Below, one piece after another: positions 1-7,688 of a DNA stretch of 12,266 bases. The notes below the pieces were generated by a model. That model ran no database searches and was not told where the DNA came from. It worked only from the letters and a program-made list of their open reading frames with translations. The position numbers and the translations under genes are program-made. The stretch's first letter is position 1; every line of letters starts with the position of its first letter. Source of the DNA: Flavobacterium psychrophilum (lineage in GTDB: Bacteria; Bacteroidota; Bacteroidia; Flavobacteriales; Flavobacteriaceae); contig CAMAWK010000050.1 of NCBI GenBank assembly GCA_945861915.1, forward strand, positions 1 through 12,266, given 5' to 3'.

Positions 1-3000
1 GGTGTATTAGCATCAGGAACTATGTTTTCATCCGTTTGAACAAAGTATTGCAATTGCTTTTGATAAACCACCAAATCATATTCTAACTGTGCTTTTTGGG
101 TTTCGATTTCTTTCGATTTGGCTTTAGCACTAATGACTTCGATATTGCCACTTTCTCCTGTTTGAAAACGAAGCTCTGCATTTTTAAGGAATTTGGAATA
201 AATTTCAAATAACTCATTATTTAGTTTTTGAATAGAAACACCATATAAATATTGATAGTATGCTAATGATACTGCTTTTTCAATTTCATATTCTGTTAAT
301 GCTTTTCGCTTTTCAGCCAATTTTGCTAATTCCTCTTGAAGTTGGCGATTGGCTTTTGTGATTTTACCAATAGGAAAGTATTGTTGAATAGAAACATTGT
401 GGTCATAATCAACACTATTAAATTGACCGCCTTGGTATTGCACTTGTAAAGGATCTACTTGAAACGCTGTCTTCTTGAGAAGCGTTTGTTTTTCAATTTC
501 TTTATCGGCAATTTTTAAATCTATGTTATTCGCTTTGGCTTTTTCAATAGCTTTTTCTAAAGTTATTGCTTGGCTGTTTTGCGCAAACGAAAATGTGCTG
601 ATTAATAAAACGAGTATTGTTACAATTGGATTTGACATTTTTTTTCTTCTTTTAATTCCCTTTTCAAATAATAAATACAAAATTGGTAAAACGATTAAGG
701 TTAGTAATGTTGCCGAAAATAATCCACCAATAACTACCGTTGCTAATGGTTTTTGTACTTCAGCTCCGCCACTTGTAGATAATGCCATTGGCAAAAATCC
801 TAATGAAGCTACAGCAGCAGTCATTAATACTGGTCTTAATCTTGTTTTTGTACCTATTAAAACCCGTTGTAATGGGTCGGTTATTCCTTCTGATTTCAGT
901 TGGTTGAAATAGGATATTAGGACAATTCCGTTTAAAACTGCTATTCCGAACAATGCAATAAAACCAATTCCTGCCGAAATGCTAAAAGGCATTCCTCGTA
1001 ACCAAAGTGCGAAAACACCACCGATTGCCGATAATGGAATGGCTGTAAAGATTAAAGCCGCTTGTTTCATACTATTGAATGTAAAGAACAATAACACCAT
1101 AATTAATCCTAACGCAAGTGGTAAAGCAACAGAAAGTCTTTTGTTTGCTTCAACCAAATTTTCAAACTGACCACCATACGTTACAAAATAACCTGCTGGA
1201 AGTTTGAAATTGGTTTCTAGTTTAGCTTGAATTTCTTCGACTACACTTTTTATATCTCGACCACGAACATTTAACCCAACTGTAATTCTTCGTTTTCCGT
1301 TTTCACGAGAAACTTGCACTGGACCTTGCTCGTAAGCAATTGATGCTACTTGCGAAAGTGGTACTTGTTGTCCGTTTGGTAAGGGAATGAAAAGATTAGA
1401 AACATCCGTTATGTCGCTACGATTGTCTTTGTTCATTCTAACGACAACATCAAAACGTTTGCTTTCTTCGTAGATTTTACCTGCGCTTTCACCTGCAAAA
1501 GAAGAACGAATTATTTTGTTGATGTCGGAAATATTTAAACCATACAAAGCAATTTTATTGTAATCATATTTAACCGTTATCTGTGGCAAACCTGTTACTT
1601 TATCGGCTTTTAAATCGCCAATACCTTCAATACTATTTATTTTAGAAATCAATTCTTTGGCTTTTGTATCTAAAACTTCTAAATCATCGCCAAAAATTTT
1701 AATGGCAATATCGCTTCGGCTTCCTGTCATTAATTCGTTGAAACGCATTTGAATGGGTTGCGAAATTTCGATGTTTGCACCTGGAATGGCTTCCATTTCT
1801 TCTTTCATTAAGTTGGCTAAATCCTCCCAATTGTCAGCAGATGTCCATTCGGATTTGTCTTTTAAAACAATAATCAAATCGCCACTTTCTATTGGCATTG
1901 GGTCGGTTGGGATTTCTCCACTTCCAATTTTAGTAACAATTGTTTTGATTTCAGGGAATTTTGCTTTTAGGATTTTTTCGTATTTGGTTGTTGTTTCTAC
2001 CATTTGCGAGAGCGAACTTCCAGTCATAATAGTAGCATTAATGGCTAAATCTCCTTCTTCGATGGTTGGAATAAATTCGCCACCCATATTTTGAAAAACA
2101 ATAACTGCAAAAACAAATAGTGCTAACGAAATGGCTAAAACTGCTTTTTTGAAACGTAATGCTCGGTCTAAAAAAGGTGTGTATATTTTTTCAAACCAAG
2201 CCATCATTTTATCACTAAAGTTGGGTTTGTGTTCGGTATTTTTTGATAAGAACATTGCACTCATCATTGGCACATAAGTTAACGAAAGTATGAACGCACC
2301 AATAACCGCAAAGCCAACTGTCATTGCCATTGGTTTGAACATTTTGCCTTCTGTACCCACTAATGCGAGGATTGGCAAATACACAATTAAGATAATAATT
2401 TCGCCAAAAGCGGCACTATTACGAATTTTTGAAGCCGATTTATATACTTCGCTATCCATTTCTGCTTGGGTTAAGTTTTTCTGCCTTTTGAGTTTTTGCA
2501 AATGGTGCATCGTGGCTTCAACAATAATTACTGCACCATCGACAATAATTCCAAAATCGATTGCTCCTAAACTCATTAGGTTTCCGCTCACTCCAAAATG
2601 GTTCATTAAGATTACTGCAAACAGCATTGATAGTGGAATTACAGATGCTACAATTAATCCTGCGCGAAGATTACCTAAAAATAATATCAGTACAAAAATC
2701 ACTATTAATGCACCTTCCAATAGGTTTTTAGTAACTGTTCCTATAGCGTTATCTACTAATTTACCTCTGTCAATGAATGCTTCGGCAACCACTCCTTCGG
2801 GTAAGGTTTTATTGATTTGTGCCATTTTTTCTTTCACTCTATCAACCACAGCACTGGAATTTTCACCTTTTAACATTAGTGCTAAACCGCAAACAATTTC
2901 TCCTTTGCCATCTTTTGTAGATGCACCATATCGTAATGCAATCCCTTCTCGGACTGTAGCGACATCACGAACTAAAACAGGTGCGCCATTTCTGTTTTTG

Positions 3001-3755
3001 ACTACTACGTTTTCTAAATCTTTAATCCCTGTTGCCATTCCCACACCACGAATGAAGTAAGCGTATTGGTCTTTTTCGATGTATGCACCACCGGTATTTT
3101 GATTGTTTTTCTCTAAAGCCTCAAAGATTTCTGTAATGGTTACGCCCAAACTGTTTAATGTATTTGGATTGACTGCAATTTCATATTGTTTTAGCTTTCC
3201 ACCCCAAGTGCTGACTTCGGCAACGCCTTCAATACCTTGTAATTGTGGAATAATAATCCAATCTTGAATGGTTCTTAATTTGACTGCATCGTATTTATCT
3301 TCATATCCTTTTTTGGCGTAGACATCATATTGATAAATCTCGCCAAGACCTGTTGATATAGGTGCTAATTCGGGCGAACCTGCATAAGCCGGAATATTTT
3401 CTTTGGCCGCTTGAAGCCGTTGAAATATTTGTTCTCTTGCCCAAAAAATATCAACATCGTCTTTGAAAACCACGGTAACAACCGATAATCCGAAGCGTGA
3501 AATACTGCGTAACTCGATTACTTTTGGGATTGTTTTTACCGATTGCTCTAACGGATAAGTAATTAACTGCTCGACTTCTTGACTAGCTAAAGTTGGAGCA
3601 GTAGTAATTATTTGTACTTGATTATTGGTTACATCCGGTAACGCATCGAGTGGTAGATTTTTTATAGAATAGCTTCCCCAAGCTACTAGAACCAAAGTGA
3701 ATAAGAGTATTATAAACTTGTTCTTGATACTGAATTGTATGATTTTGTCTAACAT
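1..3755 (-). CDS. cusA/czcA: Heavy-metal efflux RND pump (CzcA/CusA family) fused to a TolC-like outer-membrane domain, 3' end outside the window
   Basis: Inner-membrane proton/metal antiporter that, with a membrane-fusion partner, exports metal cations. Reading from ATG at 3755, the frame stays open to the window edge, giving 1251 visible codons. Residues 1-1035 are a complete HME-RND transporter: TM1 near 12-30, TM2-4 around 346-415, and a proton-relay helix with D400, D406 and E413, matching D402/D408/E415 of CzcA. The frame then continues through a basic linker into M1040, which begins a second signal-peptide-like stretch (hydrophobic core, then SFA|Q) and a TolC/OEP helical domain. Such RND-TolC fusions of roughly 1,440 residues are common in Bacteroidota, so about 190 residues are probably missing. 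The substrate is uncertain; the region after the second porter domain reads more CzcA-like (Co/Zn/Cd) than CusA-like. A CusB/CzcB gene would be expected beyond the left edge. It lies 96 bases behind the DUF6660-type gene. Confidence 0.95.
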   Translation of the reverse strand, partial: MLDKIIQFSIKNKFIILLFTLVLVAWGSYSIKNLPLDALPDVTNNQVQIITTAPTLASQEVEQLITYPLEQSVKTIPKVIELRSISRFGLSVVTVVFKDDVDIFWAREQIFQRLQAAKENIPAYAGSPELAPISTGLGEIYQYDVYAKKGYEDKYDAVKLRTIQDWIIIPQLQGIEGVAEVSTWGGKLKQYEIAVNPNTLNSLGVTITEIFEALEKNNQNTGGAYIEKDQYAYFIRGVGMATGIKDLENVVVKNRNGAPVLVRDVATVREGIALRYGASTKDGKGEIVCGLALMLKGENSSAVVDRVKEKMAQINKTLPEGVVAEAFIDRGKLVDNAIGTVTKNLLEGALIVIFVLILFLGNLRAGLIVASVIPLSMLFAVILMNHFGVSGNLMSLGAIDFGIIVDGAVIIVEATMHHLQKLKRQKNLTQAEMDSEVYKSASKIRNSAAFGEIIILIVYLPILALVGTEGKMFKPMAMTVGFAVIGAFILSLTYVPMMSAMFLSKNTEHKPNFSDKMMAWFEKIYTPFLDRALRFKKAVLAISLALFVFAVIVFQNMGGEFIPTIEEGDLAINATIMTGSSLSQMVETTTKYEKILKAKFPEIKTIVTKIGSGEIPTDPMPIESGDLIIVLKDKSEWTSADNWEDLANLMKEEMEAIPGANIEISQPIQMRFNELMTGSRSDIAIKIFGDDLEVLDTKAKELISKINSIEGIGDLKADKVTGLPQITVKYDYNKIALYGLNISDINKIIRSSFAGESAGKIYEESKRFDVVVRMNKDNRSDITDVSNLFIPLPNGQQVPLSQVASIAYEQGPVQVSRENGKRRITVGLNVRGRDIKSVVEEIQAKLETNFKLPAGYFVTYGGQFENLVEANKRLSVALPLALGLIMVLLFFTFNSMKQAALIFTAIPLSAIGGVFALWLRGMPFSISAGIGFIALFGIAVLNGIVLISYFNQLKSEGITDPLQRVLIGTKTRLRPVLMTAAVASLGFLPMALSTSGGAEVQKPLATVVIGGLFSATLLTLIVLPILYLLFEKGIKRRKKMSNPIVTILVLLISTFSFAQNSQAITLEKAIEKAKANNIDLKIADKEIEKQTLLKKTAFQVDPLQVQYQGGQFNSVDYDHNVSIQQYFPIGKITKANRQLQEELAKLAEKRKALTEYEIEKAVSLAYYQYLYGVSIQKLNNELFEIYSKFLKNAELRFQTGESGNIEVISAKAKSKEIETQKAQLEYDLVVYQKQLQYFVQTDENIVPDANT

Positions 3756-3781
3756 TGAAATAGTATAATGAATTAGAAGAT

Positions 3782-3801
3782 TAGCAAAATTTCTTTTGCT
3801 A
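3782..3801. repeat. AT-rich stem-loop ahead of the RND pump gene
   Basis: TAGCAAAA (3782-3789) and TTTTGCTA (3794-3801) form a perfect 8-bp stem with a TTTC loop, 27 bases upstream of the pump start codon. The stem is weak (two G-C pairs) and no clear T-run follows on the minus strand, so a terminator is unlikely. It could mark an mRNA processing or translation-control element in the 5' untranslated region. No function is shown. Confidence 0.4.
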
Positions 3802-3829
3802 TTATTTGTGAAAAGGTCACAACTTTCTA

Positions 3830-3847
3830 ACCCGAAATTACTCGGGT
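3830..3847. repeat. Short GC-containing stem-loop just after the DUF6660-type gene
   Basis: ACCCGA (3830-3835) and TCGGGT (3842-3847) are a perfect 6-bp inverted repeat with a 6-base loop, starting 4 bases past the stop codon of the upstream small gene. No T-run follows on the minus strand, so it is at best a partial terminator or a 3'-end stabilising hairpin between two genes that otherwise look co-transcribed. Confidence 0.4.
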
Positions 3848-3851
3848 ATCA

Positions 3852-4178
3852 CTATGCTATTTGAGGTGGTTGCCAAATACTTCCGTAGAAATTGGAAGCA
3901 AGAATTGATTTATAGGCGGGAATTTGAGTAGTTATTTCTGTTGCAATTTTTCTAAACTGAGGTGCTATTTCTTGACTAAAATTTAAGATTTGCTGTCCAC
4001 AACAATTGCAAATACAAAAAGGTGAACATAGATCATTTTCTTTATTGTGTGAGTGGTCATCGTGATTAGAAGCAATTTCAGTAGCTTTATGTGCTGCACT
4101 GCTTACTTCTATATCAGCACAAGGCAAACACGATAGTGCCACAAGATAGATTGATAATATGTAGTTTAAAAATTTCAC
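3852..4178 (-). CDS. Small exported His/Cys-rich protein, DUF6660-like, associated with the metal pump
   Basis: A 108-residue protein with an N-terminal signal-like segment (K2, then a hydrophobic stretch to about residue 16). This is followed by a histidine/aspartate patch at 39-44 (HDDHSH) and a cysteine cluster (C51, C55, C57, C59, C60) that could bind metal ions. Proteins of this kind, annotated DUF6660, commonly precede CusA/CzcA-TolC genes in Bacteroidota. Their biochemical role is not established to my knowledge; periplasmic metal capture or sensing is an inference from the His/Cys content. The start is GTG at 4178: no in-frame ATG precedes it, and the signal-like sequence begins there. 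Its signal segment contains C17 and C20 but does not match a lipobox well, so lipidation is uncertain. The pump gene follows after 96 bases on the same strand, suggesting one transcript. Confidence 0.8.
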   Translation of the reverse strand: MKFLNYILSIYLVALSCLPCADIEVSSAAHKATEIASNHDDHSHNKENDLCSPFCICNCCGQQILNFSQEIAPQFRKIATEITTQIPAYKSILASNFYGSIWQPPQIA

Positions 4179-4183
4179 GGATG

Positions 4184-4212
4184 TAAAAATAGGGATTTTA
4201 TTTAATTGACAA
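4184..4212 (-). promoter_or_regulatory. Possible Bacteroidota-type promoter for the metal-efflux genes
   Basis: On the minus strand, TTG (4212-4210) is followed after 18 bases by TATTTTTA (4191-4184), which matches seven of eight positions of the Bacteroidota -7 box TAnnTTTG. The box ends only 5 bases before the GTG start, so transcription from it would give an almost leaderless mRNA. In an AT-rich gap of 109 bases such a match can arise by chance, so this is a weak call. Confidence 0.22.
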
Positions 4213-4287
4213 TAATCATAAGTTCATTTATTTGCTTTTTGATGCTTTAGATTAATGGAGTGGCTTTAATTTAGCATTAATTAAGGA

Positions 4288-6981
4288 CTACAAAGCCCCA
4301 ATAATATCCAAGAAGTTTTTGGCTGTATAACAACCCTCTACATTTTTACTTTCATAAACCATAAAATATTTATAGTTATCTCCTGATTTTTCAGCCCATT
4401 TTTTACCTAAAACATTCTTTGCTTTGCTTTCGTCATTGTCCAGAAAATCGCCTTTGGTTTCAACTAAAATAATGTTTTGCTTTTGAGTGTATAATATGAA
4501 ATCCGGGTAGTGATTGTTGCTAAATCCGTTTAAGTAAAATCCTTTGTCTTTGGTTACGGAATTTCTGTGCCAAAACAAAACGTTTTCTTGAGAAGCAATA
4601 TCCATTATCAAACGTTGTTCAAAATTATTCATATCGCCTTCACGCTCGTAAAGTGATTTGTCAATTTTAGCTCCTTCTTTGGTGTGAATTAGCGTTTCTT
4701 TGAACTTGAAAGTTGGTTTCACAATGATTTTATTGGTATCCAACAATCTGCTGAATTCTTCTTTGGCGTGCTGGTTTGATAATTCTAAAATCTTGGCTTT
4801 TATTTTGTAAACGTAGTTGTATTCATTGTTTACTGCGTCAATTATCTCTTCTGTGGAGAACTCGCTAAAGATGCGCTCGATGTATTTCTTGATTTCTTGT
4901 TCTGCAATAGGGGTCATATTGCCAATTTTACCCACCATAATATTGGCTATGTCTTTGACTTGCTTTTCTTTTGGTTTGGCTACAATGGTATCAATTAATA
5001 TTTTTTTTGCTTGAACGCTAAATTTAGAAATTACAGCATCTTTTCGAGCTTCATCATAATCAACTTTAACAATTTCTGCACTAACGCTGTTAAAGTCAAT
5101 TTCAATATCCTTTGAAGACAATTTGAATGTGCTTAATAGCTGATCTCTATTCAAGAAAACTTCTCCTTGACTTAATTCATCAAAAACCAATTCACGACTT
5201 AACACATCGGTTTCTAATTTTTTGTAAAACTGTGGTAACTCGATACTTTCTGCTACTTGATGAAAGTGTTCGACAATTTTGTAACGTTTTGGTTCTTTTC
5301 CCATTTCTCTTAAAAGGTATTCGGTACTATCTCCAGTATCTTCTGTTAGTCTTGTCTCAAAAGCAGCTCCTTGCTCGATTGCTTTTTGTGTAATTTGATT
5401 GATTGTAGTATTTGCAACTGGGACAAATTCTTTTGCCATAGGATCGAATTCTATTGCATCAATATTGATATTTGTAATGTCATTATCATCAAATTGTTCA
5501 ACTGTTTTGTTTTCTTCTGACGAACCAAATAAATCTCTGTTTAAAGCCTCTTTGTCTGATATTGGAGTAACATTACCTTCAGATATAATTTCTTCGGCAT
5601 AATAGTCTTTGTTACTAAAACCTGCATCTTGTAATCCTCTGACAATATTGTCTAATGTTTCGTTGAATTTAGCGGAAGCAGTTAAAACAAAAGACAAATT
5701 CAATAATGGTTCTTTGTGCTTTAAAACATAAGGCTGACGCAATACTCTACCTAAAATTTGTTCTACTTCGACTGCTGATGATTTGTCTGCTAATGATGCT
5801 AAAATATAGGCAAATGGGCAATCCCAACCTTCTTTTAATGCATTGATGGTTATGATGTATCGGACAGGACATTTTCCGTCCATTAAATCAATTCCTTTCA
5901 ATTCGTCTAAACCACTTACTTTGATTTTGATTTGCTCTTCTGGAATTTTTAATTCTATCAGTTTTTCTTTAATCTTGATGTAGGTTGTATTGTCGCTTCC
6001 TTTGATATTGGATTGTGCCTGGAATAAAATAATGGGTCTTATTTTTTTACCACCTTCTAAAGTTTCTTGAATTGCCAGCTGTTCTAACTGTCTTTGTAAA
6101 TGTAAAGCACTATTGATTACTTCTTCTTTACGGCTGTGGTTGTAAACAATAACTGGTAATTTTACCATATGCTCCTTTTTCAATTCAATAGCATTGACAT
6201 AACTCACGATATTGCTATTCTTTTTAGGCGTAGCAGTTAAATCTAAAACGAATGAAGGATTAAGATTTTGCAACATTTCTACACTCAAATCACTTTCGGC
6301 ATTATGACTTTCATCGACAATAACCAAAGGATTTAGGCTTCTAATAATATTTATTAAAGCACTTTCGTCAGTATCTGGCAAAACTAAATCTTGCTCTACC
6401 ACTGTATCTCTAAATGCTTCCAAAGAACCGTTTTGTTGGTATATTTTTCGGTCGTCTTTTTTCTTGGAATTAATCCTTAAACTGCTAAAATTGAAGACGA
6501 AAATGTTTAACTGTTCTGAAACTGATGTTGGATTAAAATTAGCTCCTTGCAACAAACTTTCTTTTTCGTACACTTCTACACTATGATTGAATAAGGTGTT
6601 TAATTTTTGACGATACGGATGTGAAGCATCTGATAAACTTGAAGCGGTTTGTTGTAACAAATTGCTCCACGGCACTAACCAAACTACCGCTTTTGGTCGG
6701 CTGCTGTCGTAAGTGCTGAAAATAGAATGTATAGCGTTGCAGGCAATAAATGTTTTTCCTCCGGCTGTTGGTACTTTTATTGCAATGTGTGGGGTATTGA
6801 GAATGTTGTCTTTGTATGGCACCATTCCGCTATAAGTACCGTCAAGTTTTAATTCATAAGGACCAACTTTGTCTTCCCAATATTGCTTGAAAGCCGTTGC
6901 TGGTTTAGGATACTTTTGGAGGTATTCTAAAAATAATTTTAAATCTGTGATTACTTGTTGCTGGTAGGATTTTAACTCCAT
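4288..6981 (-). CDS. res: Type III restriction enzyme Res subunit (DEAD/DEAH helicase with PD-ExK nuclease)
   Basis: An 897-residue SF2 helicase-nuclease, the restriction half of a type III system; it uses ATP to translocate on or communicate along DNA and cuts when unmodified sites are found. Visible motifs: Walker A VPTAGGKT at 70-77, DESH at 223-226, TAT at 249-251, NALKEGWDCP at 380-389, and motif VI EQILGRVLRQP at 407-417. Near the C-terminus, P826-D827 followed by E841-T842-K843 forms a PD-(D/E)xK nuclease signature, so the cutting domain looks intact. The protein is somewhat shorter than EcoP1I-type Res subunits but has both functional ends. It is the last gene of the operon, 49 bases after the DUF4276 gene, whereas in a standard type III locus res directly follows mod. 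ATG at 6981 has no evident Shine-Dalgarno sequence, as usual in Bacteroidota. No strong terminator is visible downstream. Confidence 0.93.
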   Translation of the reverse strand: MELKSYQQQVITDLKLFLEYLQKYPKPATAFKQYWEDKVGPYELKLDGTYSGMVPYKDNILNTPHIAIKVPTAGGKTFIACNAIHSIFSTYDSSRPKAVVWLVPWSNLLQQTASSLSDASHPYRQKLNTLFNHSVEVYEKESLLQGANFNPTSVSEQLNIFVFNFSSLRINSKKKDDRKIYQQNGSLEAFRDTVVEQDLVLPDTDESALINIIRSLNPLVIVDESHNAESDLSVEMLQNLNPSFVLDLTATPKKNSNIVSYVNAIELKKEHMVKLPVIVYNHSRKEEVINSALHLQRQLEQLAIQETLEGGKKIRPIILFQAQSNIKGSDNTTYIKIKEKLIELKIPEEQIKIKVSGLDELKGIDLMDGKCPVRYIITINALKEGWDCPFAYILASLADKSSAVEVEQILGRVLRQPYVLKHKEPLLNLSFVLTASAKFNETLDNIVRGLQDAGFSNKDYYAEEIISEGNVTPISDKEALNRDLFGSSEENKTVEQFDDNDITNINIDAIEFDPMAKEFVPVANTTINQITQKAIEQGAAFETRLTEDTGDSTEYLLREMGKEPKRYKIVEHFHQVAESIELPQFYKKLETDVLSRELVFDELSQGEVFLNRDQLLSTFKLSSKDIEIDFNSVSAEIVKVDYDEARKDAVISKFSVQAKKILIDTIVAKPKEKQVKDIANIMVGKIGNMTPIAEQEIKKYIERIFSEFSTEEIIDAVNNEYNYVYKIKAKILELSNQHAKEEFSRLLDTNKIIVKPTFKFKETLIHTKEGAKIDKSLYEREGDMNNFEQRLIMDIASQENVLFWHRNSVTKDKGFYLNGFSNNHYPDFILYTQKQNIILVETKGDFLDNDESKAKNVLGKKWAEKSGDNYKYFMVYESKNVEGCYTAKNFLDIIGAL

Positions 6982-7009
6982 TTATGTTTTTTTATACTAT
7001 TTATTTCAA

Positions 7010-7028
7010 AATTCAATGAAATTGAATT
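7010..7028. repeat. AT-rich hairpin in the DUF4276-res gap
   Basis: AATTCAAT (7010-7017) and ATTGAATT (7021-7028) make a perfect 8-bp stem with a GAA loop, 2 bases past the stop of the DUF4276 gene and 28 bases before the res start. Only two of the eight pairs are G-C and the trailing T-run is short. It may be an mRNA processing or partial-termination point that lowers res relative to the upstream genes, but that is inference. Confidence 0.4.
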
Positions 7029-7030
7029 GT

Positions 7031-7687
7031 TTATATATGTTCTAGATCATCAATCCATTTGTTAAATCGTGGACATTTTGCTCTTATCTTATTTATTCCA
7101 ATATCTTGTGCTATTAAACAACCGTGAGTTATTTTAGAATAGTCTTTGATTATTTTCAACAATCTCTTTGATGGTGCAGTAATACTACTGTCATTTATTA
7201 ATTCTGGATTTTGATTGTCGTTTAAGGTTTGTACCAAATAATTATAATCAAGAAACTCATTTTCCTCAAAACCATTATCGAAAACATTAATGTCACAAAA
7301 CAATAAGCCTTCAAATTCGTGTAACTGAATGTAAGGAATAAATCTTTGTTGGAATTGAGCAGGAATACTTGCAAGCATTCCTTGTTCCATTAAATCCATT
7401 CCAATGTTTTTATTGTTATGTTGATTAGCTTGTAACCAATTTGGATAATTATGATTGGCGTGAATTCCGTAAAAATCTATTAAAGTTGTAACAAATGCCG
7501 TTGGGTCTTGTTTTAAATGTGTTTCAATTTGATGTTTTAAAGAAGCCCAATTTACAATACCTCCCGCTGTTTTCTTTATTGTTGGATTTTGAACTACAAT
7601 TCCAAATTGGATTAAATGTGGTTGTAAAATATCATTACAAAATTCTTGTTCTGTTTGACCTTCACAAACTATAATTAAACGTGCCAT
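7031..7687 (-). CDS. DUF4276 family protein (TOPRIM-like), partner of the upstream ATPase
   Basis: A 218-residue protein with the hallmarks of DUF4276. It opens with a hydrophobic strand then CEGQTE (E9, G10, E13), a TOPRIM-type acidic motif. A second strand ends in LIDFYG with D71, the place of the TOPRIM DxD aspartate. Later comes YIQLHEFEGLLF at 119-130, a strongly typical DUF4276 block. TOPRIM folds in OLD, PARIS and related defence proteins are nucleases that act with an ABC-type ATPase. By analogy this could be the nuclease or effector of a two-protein module, but nuclease activity is inferred, not shown. Its ATG follows the ATPase stop codon by a single base (TAG-t-ATG), which points to translational coupling and fixed stoichiometry. 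The gene sits inside a type III restriction operon between the ATPase and res genes. Confidence 0.85.
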   Translation of the reverse strand: MARLIIVCEGQTEQEFCNDILQPHLIQFGIVVQNPTIKKTAGGIVNWASLKHQIETHLKQDPTAFVTTLIDFYGIHANHNYPNWLQANQHNNKNIGMDLMEQGMLASIPAQFQQRFIPYIQLHEFEGLLFCDINVFDNGFEENEFLDYNYLVQTLNDNQNPELINDSSITAPSKRLLKIIKDYSKITHGCLIAQDIGINKIRAKCPRFNKWIDDLEHI

Positions 7688-7688
7688 A

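Noticed and set aside
2290..3060. A 256-codon open frame on the plus strand
   Set aside because: It lies antisense to the strongly conserved RND pump, its product has no recognisable domain, and the AT-rich antisense frame is open by chance. The same holds for plus-strand frames at 475-912, 979-1170 and 1753-2094.
4266..4284. TTAATT/AATTAA inverted repeat after res as a terminator
   Set aside because: The stem has no G-C pairs and no T-run; it is too weak to call.
4817..5602. Three plus-strand open frames antisense to res
   Set aside because: They lie fully inside a gene with intact helicase and nuclease motifs on the other strand, and their products are low-complexity hydrophobic sequences.
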